From assembly GCF_001940785.1 (NCBI RefSeq), contig NZ_MSLS01000020.1, forward strand, positions 24,542 to 88,541: 64,000 nt of DNA. Reading direction: 5' to 3'. The notes under the pieces are model-generated. The model saw nothing but the letters and a program-made list of their open reading frames with translations, made no database searches and was not told the DNA's origin. Of the stretch, positions 34,976-42,853 are shown one piece after another (within the stretch, counting starts at the first letter, position 1; every line of letters starts with the position of its first letter). The translations under genes and the position numbers were made by a program. The DNA is from Bacillus sp. MRMR6 (GTDB taxonomy: Bacteria > Bacillota > Bacilli > Bacillales > Cytobacillaceae).

Positions 34976-36214
34976 ATGACAAAAGAAAAAATCGTATTAG
35001 CCTACTCAGGCGGTTTAGATACATCTGTTTCAGTTAAGTGGATTCAAGAGAAATATGGCTATGATGTCATTGCCCTAGGCCTTGATGTTGGTGAAGGGAA
35101 AGATCTTGAAGCAATCAAAAATAAGGCACTAAAAGTCGGCGCAATCAAGGCATATATGATCGATGCAAAGGAATTACTGGCGAAAGAATACATTTTACCT
35201 GCGTTAAAAGCGAACTGTTTATACGAGGGTAAATATCCGTTATCTTCTGCACTATCTCGCCCATTGATTTCAAAGCTTTTGGTTGAAGTCGCTGAAAAAG
35301 AAGGGGCAGCTGCAGTTGCTCATGGCTGTACTGGTAAAGGAAATGATCAGGTACGTTTTGAAGTGTCCATTCAAGCTCTAAATCCAAGCTTAAAGGTAGT
35401 TGCTCCAGTACGTGAATGGGGTATGAACCGTGATGAAGAAATTGAATATGCCCAAAAACATGATATTCCAATTCCAGTAGATTTAGATAATCCATTCTCA
35501 ATCGATGCAAATATTTGGGGGCGTGCTTGTGAAGCAGGTGTTTTAGAGGATCCTTGGGCAGAGGCACCAGAGGCAGCCTTTGACTGGACAGCTCCAATTG
35601 AATTAACTCCTGATCAAGCGGAATATGTAGAGATTGAATTCGAAAAGGGTGTACCAACTGCCCTTAACGGTGAAAAACTTCCATTAGTACAATTAATAGA
35701 AACTCTTAATGAACTTGGCGGCAAGCATGGAGTCGGCCGTATTGATCATATTGAAAATAGATTAGTAGGGATCAAGTCACGTGAAGTCTATGAAAATCCT
35801 GCAGCGTTAATTTTAATTAATGCTCACAGAGAATTGGAATTTTTAACTTTACCTCGTGAAATTACCCAATTCAAGACACAGGTTGAACAGCAAATGGCAA
35901 AAATCATTTATGAAGGTCTATGGTATTCACCTTTAAAGGCAGCATTAGATGCATTTATCGATGAGACGCAAAAGAACGTTACTGGAACGATTCGCGTCAA
36001 GCTGCATAAAGGAAATCATATGGTTGTCGGCCGTAAATCACCGTTTAGTCTGTACAATGAAGAATTAGCGACCTATTCAAAGGGAGATGCATTCGATCAT
36101 AATGCAGCTGTTGGTTTTATTAAAATTTGGGGCTTACCAACAAAGGTATATTCTGAGGTTAATAAAGAAAACACTGTAATAGCAGAGGCAGATAAGGCTA
36201 AGACAGAAGCGTAA
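34976..36214 (+). CDS. argG: Argininosuccinate synthase
   Basis: ATP-dependent condensation of citrulline and aspartate. The N-terminal PP-loop motif is [29 protein letters not shown] and the [16 protein letters not shown] stretch are further family marks. 412 aa is slightly longer than usual because of a short acidic C-terminal tail. AAGGAG lies 6 bases before the ATG. In related species argG and argH are adjacent and co-transcribed; here a mobile repeat has entered between them. Confidence 0.96.
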   Translation: MTKEKIVLAYSGGLDTSVSVKWIQEKYGYDVIALGLDVGEGKDLEAIKNKALKVGAIKAYMIDAKELLAKEYILPALKANCLYEGKYPLSSALSRPLISKLLVEVAEKEGAAAVAHGCTGKGNDQVRFEVSIQALNPSLKVVAPVREWGMNRDEEIEYAQKHDIPIPVDLDNPFSIDANIWGRACEAGVLEDPWAEAPEAAFDWTAPIELTPDQAEYVEIEFEKGVPTALNGEKLPLVQLIETLNELGGKHGVGRIDHIENRLVGIKSREVYENPAALILINAHRELEFLTLPREITQFKTQVEQQMAKIIYEGLWYSPLKAALDAFIDETQKNVTGTIRVKLHKGNHMVVGRKSPFSLYNEELATYSKGDAFDHNAAVGFIKIWGLPTKVYSEVNKENTVIAEADKAKTEA

Positions 36215-36232
36215 TAATTATGAGAGTAAGGA

Positions 36233-36384
36233 TATAAGTGAAACTTCCATCAGTGGGGGTTTCTTCACCCACTGATGGTTAGTTAAACTTATCGGGCTTT
36301 TACGGGCAGTTTTCCCCACCTAGAATTTCTCGTTTTCAATCATAACCTTTGGTGGGGATATTACTGCTCGTTAATGCGGAATAA
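36233..36384. repeat. bcr1-like mobile repeat, copy B (inverted), between argG and argH
   Basis: A 142-bp element (36238-36379) in opposite orientation to copies A and C: the short hairpin (CCATCAGTGGGGG/CCCACTGATGG) comes first, then the long one (ACGGGCAG/CTGCTCGT, CCCCACC/GGTGGGG). Flanks TATAA and AATAA agree in four of five bases. It is the most diverged copy. It lies 19 bp after the argG stop. Confidence 0.83.
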
Positions 36385-36390
36385 TAATTG

Positions 36391-36415
36391 TGCCCTCGAA
36401 CTCCATTCGAGGGCA
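36391..36415 (+). promoter_or_regulatory. Hairpin in the argG-argH gap
   Basis: TGCCCTCGAA and TTCGAGGGCA form a perfect 10-bp stem with a 5-base loop, followed by AAATTTCTT. It is a weak terminator or attenuator 31 bp before argH. Confidence 0.6.
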
Positions 36416-36445
36416 AATTTCTTAAGGTACTAGGGGGAGCTATTC

Positions 36446-37822
36446 ATGTCTAAATTATGGGGCGGACGTTTTACGAAGGAAACCAACAAGTTAGTCGAGG
36501 AATTTACCGCTTCGATATCATTTGATCAAAAGCTTGCACAGGAGGATATTGCCGGTAGTATGGCACATGTCCAAATGTTAGGTGAATGTGGCATTATTCC
36601 AGTTGAGGATGCTGATAAAATTAAAGACGGGCTTCTTGCCATCAAGAAGATGGTTGACAATAATGAGGTTGAGTTTTTAGTCGAAGATGAAGATATTCAT
36701 ATGAATATCGAAAAGCTATTAATTGAGAAGATAGGTCCTGTCGGTGGTAAGCTGCATACTGGCCGCAGTCGTAACGACCAGGTCGCAACTGATATGCACC
36801 TATATTTAAGAACGAAGACAACAGAACTTATCAAACTCATTGAAGATGTACAGCAGGCTTTGATTGGGCAGGCAAAAGCCAATATCGAAACCTTAATTCC
36901 AGGTTATACCCATTTGCAGCGTGCTCAGCCAGTCTCATTTGCCCATCATTTAATGGCTTACTCATGGATGTTCGAGCGTGATAAAGAAAGAATGATTGAT
37001 AGTTTGAAGCGTATTAATTGGCTGCCGCTTGGTGCAGGTGCCTTAGCGGGTACGACTTTTCCTATTGATCGTGAACGTGTCGCTGAACTACTTGGTTTTG
37101 AAACAGTTTACCCAAATAGCATGGATGCTGTGAGTGATAGAGATTTCATCCTAGAATTCCTCTCGATTGGTTCTATCATTATGACCCATATTTCAAGATT
37201 TGCTGAGGAGCTTGTGATTTGGTCAAGCCAGGAGTTTCAATTTGTCGAGCTTGATGATTCCTTTTGCACAGGTTCTAGTATTATGCCGCAAAAGAAAAAT
37301 CCAGATGTTCCTGAATTATTAAGAGGAAAAACAGGAAGAGTTTACGGCAATTTAATTGGATTGCTAACCGTATTAAAAGGTCTTCCGCTAGCATACAATA
37401 AAGACCTTCAGGAAGATAAAGAAGGTATGTTTGATACTTTTGAAACACTTGAAGGTTCTCTAAAGCTGTTAGCACCAATGGTGGAAACGATGACGGTTAA
37501 TAAAGACGTCATGAGAAAAGCGATTAACAATGATTTCTCAAATGCTACTGATATTGCTGATTATTTAGTTAGAAAGGGATTACCATTCCGTGAAGCACAT
37601 GAAGTAATTGGGAAAATTGTTCTCTATTCTATTCAGCAGCAAAAGTTCTTGCTAGATTTGAGTTTTGCCGAATATCAGGAATTTAGCCAGTTATTCGAGG
37701 AAGATATATATGAAGTGTTATCACCTGAGCATGTTGTCGCCGTCCGCAACAGCTTCGGCGGAACATCACCAGAGCAAGTAAAACAACAAATTAAACTAGC
37801 TGAGAATAAGCTGGAAAGATAA
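36446..37822 (+). CDS. argH: Argininosuccinate lyase
   Basis: Cleaves argininosuccinate to arginine and fumarate, the last step of the pathway. It belongs to the aspartase/fumarase superfamily: the signature [11 protein letters not shown] at about 277-287, the [12 protein letters not shown] loop and the [13 protein letters not shown] region are all present. 458 aa is the normal size. Its ribosome site is AGGGGGAG. It sits 231 bp after argG, a gap now filled by repeat copy B and a hairpin, and ends at a good terminator. Confidence 0.96.
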   Translation: MSKLWGGRFTKETNKLVEEFTASISFDQKLAQEDIAGSMAHVQMLGECGIIPVEDADKIKDGLLAIKKMVDNNEVEFLVEDEDIHMNIEKLLIEKIGPVGGKLHTGRSRNDQVATDMHLYLRTKTTELIKLIEDVQQALIGQAKANIETLIPGYTHLQRAQPVSFAHHLMAYSWMFERDKERMIDSLKRINWLPLGAGALAGTTFPIDRERVAELLGFETVYPNSMDAVSDRDFILEFLSIGSIIMTHISRFAEELVIWSSQEFQFVELDDSFCTGSSIMPQKKNPDVPELLRGKTGRVYGNLIGLLTVLKGLPLAYNKDLQEDKEGMFDTFETLEGSLKLLAPMVETMTVNKDVMRKAINNDFSNATDIADYLVRKGLPFREAHEVIGKIVLYSIQQQKFLLDLSFAEYQEFSQLFEEDIYEVLSPEHVVAVRNSFGGTSPEQVKQQIKLAENKLER

Positions 37823-37833
37823 AAAAACATTTT

Positions 37834-37863
37834 AGCCACCGCTAGCAAGGTGGCTTATTTTTT
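37834..37863 (+). terminator. Terminator of argH
   Basis: AGCCACC pairs with GGTGGCT, then TATTTTTTT. Confidence 0.85.
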
Positions 37864-37897
37864 TGGATAACAAATTATAGAATTTAGACGTTGAGAA

Positions 37898-38063
37898 ATG
37901 TCCAGCTCCAGGTGCCATCGGCTAGTGGGCTTCGCTCTTCTCCCTATGATAAGTCAAGCACGAATGCGCAAAAACCGCTCTTCGTGTTTCCTTTATCTCA
38001 GTCGAAGCGCTCCAGTCCATACGCCGATAGGCGGGCGCCTTCCGCTTTTCTTTGTATAATCAA
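37898..38063. repeat. Intergenic repeat of the TCCAGCTCCAG...CTTCCGCTTTTC family
   Basis: Begins TGTCCAGCTCCAGGTGCC and ends GGCGCCTTCCGCTTTTC; these ends match those of the 124-bp units at 49353, while the middle differs. GGTGCC and GGCGCC near the two ends can pair. The sequence has higher GC than its surroundings and no convincing gene. With the argH terminator it fills the 305-bp gap before the hydrolase gene. Confidence 0.7.
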
Positions 38064-38127
38064 TTTATTTGTATTAGAAACTAAAATGTTAGATAATTTT
38101 TTCATAAAAGGCAATGGGAGGTAAGGA

Positions 38128-38985
38128 ATGAAATTACGTGTATCTGTCGTGCAGTATCACCTGCATACGATTCAATCATTTGATGAATTCGCTTCACAAT
38201 GCGAGCATTATATAAAAACGGCTGAGGAATTTGGCGCAGAGTTTGTCCTATTTCCTGAGTTCTTTACAACGCAGCTACTATCGATTGGAGATGGTCAAGG
38301 GAAAAGTCTAACCATTAATGATCTGCCAAGCTTTACAGAACAATATCGGGAACTGTTCACTAAATTTGCAAAAGAAACCAATATGCATATTATTGCTGGT
38401 ACCCATGTGATTGAAAAAGATGGCAAGCTTTATAACACAGCTCATTTATTTTACCCAGATGGCCGTGTAGGTGAACAGGCAAAGCTTCATATCACACCAA
38501 CCGAAGTAAAAGAATGGAATATGGCACCAGGTGATAGCTTTCAAATCTTTGAAACGGAAAAGGGCAAAATTGCTCTCCTAACTTGCTATGATATTGAGTT
38601 CCCAGAAATTGTCCGTATGGCAAAGGCGAAAGGGGCTGACGTTATTTTCTGTCCCTCCTGTACCGATGATCGTCATGGATTTCATCGTGTTCGTTACACA
38701 AGTCATGCACGTGCAATTGAAAACCAAGTATATGTCGTTTTAACGGGAACTGTCGGAGCGCTTCAGACCGTTGACTTTATGCGGGCGAATTTCGGGCAGG
38801 CTGTGATCATTACGCCAAATGATATACCCTTCCCACCGAAGGGTATCCTCGTTGAAGGGGAAATAAACGATGATATGGTGGTAACCGCTGACCTTGACCT
38901 AGACCTATTGTATGAAGTCAGAGAACGAGGAGCAGTCACAACCTGGCGCGACCGCAGAATCGACCTATACACCGACTGGAAGTAA
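38128..38985 (+). CDS. Carbon-nitrogen hydrolase (nitrilase superfamily)
   Basis: Amidase/nitrilase-fold enzyme of 285 aa, cytosolic. The Glu-Lys-Cys triad is visible: Glu in LFPEFFTTQL (about residue 48), Lys in AKLHITPTE (about 118) and Cys in LLTCYDIEFPE (about 152). The substrate is not evident; the group includes omega-amidase, N-carbamoyl-amide and C-N hydrolases of amine metabolism. GGGAGGTAAGGA precedes the ATG. It is followed after 19 bp by two GNAT acetyltransferase genes, so the three are likely one operon acting on related amine or amide compounds. Confidence 0.88.
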   Translation: MKLRVSVVQYHLHTIQSFDEFASQCEHYIKTAEEFGAEFVLFPEFFTTQLLSIGDGQGKSLTINDLPSFTEQYRELFTKFAKETNMHIIAGTHVIEKDGKLYNTAHLFYPDGRVGEQAKLHITPTEVKEWNMAPGDSFQIFETEKGKIALLTCYDIEFPEIVRMAKAKGADVIFCPSCTDDRHGFHRVRYTSHARAIENQVYVVLTGTVGALQTVDFMRANFGQAVIITPNDIPFPPKGILVEGEINDDMVVTADLDLDLLYEVRERGAVTTWRDRRIDLYTDWK

Positions 38986-39004
38986 AAAAGAATGGAGGAT
39001 GTGC

Positions 39005-39694
39005 ATGTACCAAAGTGAATTTTATGTATTTGATCAAGAGAAGCCAGTCCCAATTTGTATTCGTAACTATACAAAAGAAGATTTTGATCAGCTAATTCAA
39101 ATTCAGTCAGAATGCTTTCCTCCTCCATTTCCATCTGAATTATGGTGGAATGTAGAACAGTTGAATAACCATGTAACCTTGTTTCCTGAGGGAGCATTGT
39201 GTGTGGAAGTAAAGGGCGAGCTAGCGGGATCGCTAACTGGTTTATGTGTTGAATTTGATCCTGAGCATATGGCCCACACCTGGGAAGAAATTACTGATCA
39301 TGGATACATAAGGAACCATAATCCAAAAGGTAATACACTCTATATCGTTGATATTAGTGTCCGGCCAAAATACCGCAACCTGGGTCTTGGTAAGTTAATG
39401 ATGCAGGCAATGTACCATGTTGTCATCCAAAAAGGACTTGATCGTCTTCTTGGGGGCGGCAGAATGCCAGGGTATCATAAAGTAGCTGAAACAACGTCAC
39501 CTGAAGTCTATCTACAAGCATTAATCAAAGGGGACCTAAAGGATCCGGTTATCACCTTTTTACTGCGCTGCGGGCGTGTCCCGTTAGGAGTAATAGAAAA
39601 TTACCTAGAGGACGAGGAATCGCTTAACTGTTCTGTATTAATGGAATGGAAGAACCCATTTTTGAAAAAGGGAGAACTGAAGAATGGAATATAA
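39005..39694 (+). CDS. GNAT family N-acetyltransferase
   Basis: Acetyl-CoA-dependent acyltransferase of 229 aa. The GNAT core includes DISVRPKYRNLGLGKLMMQAM (strand 4 and the acetyl-CoA pyrophosphate loop R-x-x-G-x-G/A variant RNLGLG). The N-terminal part has CIRNYTKEDFDQLIQIQ. The ATG at 39005 has GGAGG 6 bases upstream. In other bacilli a GNAT gene is often paired or fused with a nitrilase-type hydrolase, as here. The substrate is unknown. Confidence 0.85.
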   Translation: MYQSEFYVFDQEKPVPICIRNYTKEDFDQLIQIQSECFPPPFPSELWWNVEQLNNHVTLFPEGALCVEVKGELAGSLTGLCVEFDPEHMAHTWEEITDHGYIRNHNPKGNTLYIVDISVRPKYRNLGLGKLMMQAMYHVVIQKGLDRLLGGGRMPGYHKVAETTSPEVYLQALIKGDLKDPVITFLLRCGRVPLGVIENYLEDEESLNCSVLMEWKNPFLKKGELKNGI

Positions 39695-40355
39695 ACGCAT
39701 TACAAGCATTGAAGACCCTAATTTTAAAAAGCTTCACGACCTAATGGGAGAAATATTTCCACCTGAAGAAGTTTTAGAATATGATTTGTGGAAGGAACCG
39801 TTAGAAGATCCAGGTATTCGGGTATTTGTGGCTGTTGATCAGGACCAAGTTGTTGGAGCAACAGAATATCGCTATTATCCAAATTGGAATATTGCTATGA
39901 CAGACTTTACCATTATTAGTAAGCCTGGATTAAGTTTGGGCCGATTCTTAGCACAAAATCGCCAAAGGGATTTACAAAAGCTGGCGGCTGAAAACGGAAA
40001 AGAATTGTTTGGGATGTTCGCTGAAATCTATGACCCATATCGGGTAGAACACCATGAGTTTGGCGGTGTAAAAGTAATGCATCCCTATGTGCGACGTGAA
40101 GTGTTATCGCATTTAGGCTATAAACGCCTGGATGTAAATTATGTACACCCTTCATGGGAAAACAATGGAGAGGCTGTGACTGGATTAGATTTTTGTTTCA
40201 TGCCAATGAATGACGGTCTTGAATCATTACCAGCTTCGCTGGTGGCTGATTTCCTTACTACTTATTATTCCATTCTCTCCAATAAACCTCAGAAATGGGT
40301 TGAAATGATTGAAGGTATTAAGAGTAAAGAAACAATCGCATTGCTGCCACTTTAA
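39684..40355 (+). CDS. GNAT-like acetyltransferase, second of pair
   Basis: A 223-residue protein overlapping the preceding GNAT gene by 11 bp, so translated with it. The fold looks GNAT-like (an N-terminal helix-strand with FVAVDQDQVVGATEYRYY, then FTIISKPGLSLGRFLAQNRQRDL), but the acetyl-CoA loop is degenerate (PGLSLGRFLA). It may be a GNAT of altered specificity or a non-catalytic partner. The motif EIYDPYRVEHHEFGGVKVM is distinctive, but I do not recognise it from a characterised enzyme. No terminator was seen after it. Confidence 0.65.
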   Translation: MEYKRITSIEDPNFKKLHDLMGEIFPPEEVLEYDLWKEPLEDPGIRVFVAVDQDQVVGATEYRYYPNWNIAMTDFTIISKPGLSLGRFLAQNRQRDLQKLAAENGKELFGMFAEIYDPYRVEHHEFGGVKVMHPYVRREVLSHLGYKRLDVNYVHPSWENNGEAVTGLDFCFMPMNDGLESLPASLVADFLTTYYSILSNKPQKWVEMIEGIKSKETIALLPL

Positions 40356-40369
40356 AATTTCAAAATATA

Positions 40370-40398
40370 TTGACAGTTTTTAATGAATCTACTACAAT
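40370..40398 (+). promoter_or_regulatory. Promoter of the SAM-riboswitch/hom transcript
   Basis: Consensus TTGACA and TACAAT separated by exactly 17 bp, 46 bp upstream of the aptamer. Confidence 0.82.
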
Positions 40399-40443
40399 TC
40401 ACTAATAACATGGAAAATTAGTGAAAATAAAAGTTAATAATAC

Positions 40444-40554
40444 TCTTATCGAGAGTGGCGGAGGGACATGGCCCGATGAAGCCCGGCAACCTTCAAGGTA
40501 ATCCTTGAAAAGGTGCTAATTCCTGCAGGTTATTTATTTAACCTGAAAGATAAG
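40444..40554 (+). promoter_or_regulatory. SAM riboswitch (S box, SAM-I)
   Basis: All S-box blocks are present: CTTATC-GAGAGTGG, GGAGGGACATGGCCC, GATGAAGCCCGGCAACC, GGTGCTAATTCCTGC and the closing GAAAGATAAG, which pairs with CTTATC. A terminator follows at 40565. SAM should switch off homoserine dehydrogenase. Confidence 0.95.
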
Positions 40555-40564
40555 GGGAGGAATC

Positions 40565-40595
40565 TAGCCCTCTTCTTATGAAGAGGGCTTTTTCT
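40565..40595 (+). terminator. S-box-controlled terminator
   Basis: AGCCCTCTTC pairs with GAAGAGGGCT, then TTTTTC; located between aptamer and hom. Confidence 0.9.
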
Positions 40596-40644
40596 AAATT
40601 AATAGAATTTTTGGTGAAGACAATTACTTGGGGGGAATCTTCTA

Positions 40645-41862
40645 ATGTCAGTTATTAAAGTTGCAATATTGGGTTTCGGTACAGTCGGAGAGGGCGTTTA
40701 TAAAACGATTCAATCACATAGAGATGAGTTAAGTGCAGTCCTTGGTAAAAAGGTAGAGGTTGTAGCTGTGTTAGTTAGGAATAAGCAAAAATCAAGAAAT
40801 ATTGCTGAAAGTGTATTAGTTACCACAGACTTTAATGACATATTACAGTTGCCCGAGCTTGATGTAGTGGTTGAAGCCATTGTAGATCGAGAGCCGACCT
40901 TTACCATGCTAAAGCAATCAATCCAAAAAGGCTGCCATATTATTACCGCAAATAAAGAAATGTTTGCACATCATGGACAGGAGCTTCTTGAACTTGCAGA
41001 AAATCAACATATATCTGTTGGTTTCGAAGCTACAGTAGCAGGTGGGATACCGATTATCCAGACACTTAGACAGTTACTAAAAATTAACCGTGTAAGTGAA
41101 ATTCATGGAATTCTTAACGGAACCTCCAATTTTATTCTAACTGAAATGCGTGAGAAGAAGCAGTCATTTAAAGACGCCTTATTAATAGCTCAAGAAAAGG
41201 GCTATGCTGAAGCAGATCCAACCAATGATGTTGAAGGCCTTGATGCTTTCTATAAAACGATCATCCTTAGTCGAATTGCTTTCGGAGTAGAACCAGAAGA
41301 ACATAATGTTGAATTGGAGGGTATTACCGCAATCTCAAGTGAACAAATTGTAGCAGCAGAGGTACTTGGCTTAAAATTTAAGCATGTTGCAGTTATTCAA
41401 AAAACAGGAACCAAGGTCACTGCAAAAATAAAGCCCGTGTTAGTTGGAACATCACACCCTTTTTATCATGTAGAAGGGGTTGAGAATGCAGTGAATGTTC
41501 ATTCTGACATTGTGGGTAGTATTACTTTACAGGGTCCTGGTGCAGGAATGTTTCCTACGGCAAGTGCCGTCATCGAGGATTTAGTGTATGTCTGTCAAAA
41601 CCAGTCTAGAAAAAGTATGGTTATTAATGCACCAAGTCAATCAGTTAATTTAAAGGAGCAAATGAAAGAATACTGGTTTATTCAGGGACTGAACAAGGAA
41701 TATAAAAATATTAATTTGATAGAAAGAATTGACCATGAAACGGTTATCATAGAAGCGGCAAAACTAGAGGTGGAAAAGCTTAAAGGGTATAATCTAGGGA
41801 TCCATGCTTATCCTATTATTGGTGATTATGTAAAGGTTCGTAAGGGGCTTTTAGTGATATAG
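40645..41862 (+). CDS. hom: Homoserine dehydrogenase (SAM-responsive)
   Basis: NAD(P)H-dependent reduction of aspartate semialdehyde to homoserine, the branch to methionine and threonine. The N-terminal Rossmann motif is ILGFGTVGEGVYK; the catalytic domain shows ITANKEMFAHHG, GGIPIIQTLRQLL, the ILNGTSNFIL signature and GYAEADPTNDVEGLDA. At 405 aa it is shorter than B. subtilis Hom (433), and the C-terminal ACT-like region is divergent, so threonine feedback may be weak. Control by a SAM riboswitch implies service to methionine. GGGGGGAA precedes the ATG. No methionine gene follows; the region downstream is non-coding. Confidence 0.93.
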   Translation: MSVIKVAILGFGTVGEGVYKTIQSHRDELSAVLGKKVEVVAVLVRNKQKSRNIAESVLVTTDFNDILQLPELDVVVEAIVDREPTFTMLKQSIQKGCHIITANKEMFAHHGQELLELAENQHISVGFEATVAGGIPIIQTLRQLLKINRVSEIHGILNGTSNFILTEMREKKQSFKDALLIAQEKGYAEADPTNDVEGLDAFYKTIILSRIAFGVEPEEHNVELEGITAISSEQIVAAEVLGLKFKHVAVIQKTGTKVTAKIKPVLVGTSHPFYHVEGVENAVNVHSDIVGSITLQGPGAGMFPTASAVIEDLVYVCQNQSRKSMVINAPSQSVNLKEQMKEYWFIQGLNKEYKNINLIERIDHETVIIEAAKLEVEKLKGYNLGIHAYPIIGDYVKVRKGLLVI

Positions 41863-41896
41863 TAGAATACCTTTTTGATCGGAGTTGTACACAGAA

Positions 41897-41979
41897 CTAT
41901 CCACATTAGAAGTACTATACTATAAAGTATTCCACAGACTTATGCACATTATCCACAGTCCATCAAGATGTTATCCACA
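41897..41979. promoter_or_regulatory. DnaA-box cluster
   Basis: Two perfect DnaA boxes TTATCCACA (41949-41957, 41971-41979), one TTATGCACA (41940-41948), one CTATCCACA (41897-41905) and a weaker TATTCCACA (41928-41936) lie in the same orientation within 83 bp. Two of them abut. This is far above chance and sits in a 380-bp gap with no gene. B. subtilis has such clusters away from oriC that titrate DnaA. Confidence 0.75.
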
Positions 41980-42082
41980 TGATTGTGTGGCGATGGAAAA
42001 GTAATTAACAATATAAACATAAAACAAATTCACACTATATTCACATTTTCACTATAAATATGTTAAGAAACTGTGAAAGTCA

Positions 42083-42111
42083 TTGTCAATAATTCTAAAG
42101 GGAAGTATAGT
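42083..42111 (+). promoter_or_regulatory. Promoter of candidate small RNA
   Basis: TTGTCA and TATAGT with 17-bp spacing, directly ahead of a structured region that ends in a strong terminator and has no open reading frame. Confidence 0.65.
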
Positions 42112-42116
42112 TAAGA

Positions 42117-42221
42117 CAAAGTTTTAGCGAGTTCCAGCTTTAAGGCATAACCTCTCTTGGAACTCGATGAATTCTTTCCCCCTTTTATTGAAAGAAGCAG
42201 GAATACCTGCTTCTTTTTTTT
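42117..42221 (+). ncRNA. Candidate small regulatory RNA with C-rich linker
   Basis: About 105 nt. It has its own promoter (42083) and ends in a perfect terminator: GAAGCAGG, AATA, CCTGCTTC, then eight T. The 5' part forms a 9-10-bp stem (CGAGTTCCA, 42128-42136, with TGGAACTCG, 42158-42166) closed by a 20-base loop. Between the two hairpins lies an unpaired CTTTCCCCCTTTT, the kind of C-rich seed that pairs with Shine-Dalgarno sequences in Firmicute sRNAs. No ORF or ribosome site is present, and the next gene is on the other strand, so it is not a leader. I cannot match it to a named RNA. Confidence 0.65.
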
Positions 42222-42242
42222 ATCTATGGTTCGGCTTAGGTC

Positions 42243-42425
42243 TTAGCGGTTGTTTCTTACTCGCTGATTAGCTGCGTTCGCCCTTGCTTGCGCCTCTAGG
42301 TCCGCCTGATCAGCTAACTCAGCTGAATATTCCTCATCCACCCCATCTGTTTTCATATTCTTGGGAACTTGTGGAAGTGAACCCTTATTCTTATCACGAG
42401 TTTTATGTCCATGTGCACGACCCAA
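42243..42425 (-). CDS. yfhD: YfhD family small protein
   Basis: A 60-residue hydrophilic protein of the YfhD family found in spore-formers; function unknown. The sequence MGRAHGHKTRDKNKGSLPQ and the acidic DGVDEEYSAELADQADLEAQ part match the family. The start is TTG with GGAAGGGG 8 bases upstream. In B. subtilis yfhD, yfhE and recX are also neighbours. A hairpin (AAGGTGAACC/GGTTCCCTT) lies just upstream. Confidence 0.85.
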   Translation of the reverse strand: MGRAHGHKTRDKNKGSLPQVPKNMKTDGVDEEYSAELADQADLEAQARANAANQRVRNNR

Positions 42426-42431
42426 ACTAAA

Positions 42432-42505
42432 AACCCCTTCCGTTGTAAAACTAAGGTGAACCTATAAAAGGTTCCCTTAACTAGTTTCTACAACTTAAAG
42501 GGGTT
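42432..42505. promoter_or_regulatory. Nested inverted repeats between yfhE and yfhD
   Basis: AACCCCTT (42432) pairs with AAGGGGTT (42498-42505), and inside it AAGGTGAACC pairs with GGTTCCCTT. It could be the terminator of yfhE or an operator of yfhD; no clear T-run decides this. Confidence 0.45.
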
Positions 42506-42538
42506 CATGAATGGAAAAAATTGCTTGAGTTTGTAATA

Positions 42539-42676
42539 TTACAGACGAGTCTTTTTGTCTGCAAAACCTCCGGCACGGTCAGCCATTTTAAATTCACGCT
42601 GATACGAGACCTCCTGCATACTAGATAATTTGTATTTTCCTCCGTCCCTGCTATCTTTTTTCTTTTTTCCTCCCAT
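42539..42676 (-). CDS. yfhE: YfhE family small protein
   Basis: A 45-residue basic protein. The translation starts MGGKKKKDSRDGGKYKLSSM, continues with QEVSYQREFKMADRAGG and ends FADKKTRL before TAA. The QEVxYxREFKxADRAGG core is the YfhE signature as I remember it. AAGGGA lies 9 bases before the ATG. Its place next to yfhD and recX agrees with the B. subtilis order; yfhF, which lies between yfhE and recX there, is absent. Function unknown. Confidence 0.82.
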   Translation of the reverse strand: MGGKKKKDSRDGGKYKLSSMQEVSYQREFKMADRAGGFADKKTRL

Positions 42677-42853
42677 AGCACTCATTCCCTTCAGTAAGTT
42701 TTATTTTGTTGTTATTAAATCTTGCGGTAATTATATGTACCTATTCCCATTTTTACCTTTAATAATAGGAATGATACAAGTTTTAGCAAAAATTTGTTTA
42801 TCAATACTTGAAAGAATGAACATTATGGTAAAGTAATGTGGAGGTGAATAAAA

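Noticed and set aside
37891..38124. 77-aa ORF in the argH downstream gap
   Set aside because: It lies wholly in a dispersed repeat, has no ribosome site and resembles no protein.
41863..42082. Replication origin
   Set aside because: DnaA boxes are clustered, but there is no dnaA/dnaN, no AT-rich unwinding region with DnaA-trio pattern that I can support, and neighbours are not origin genes.
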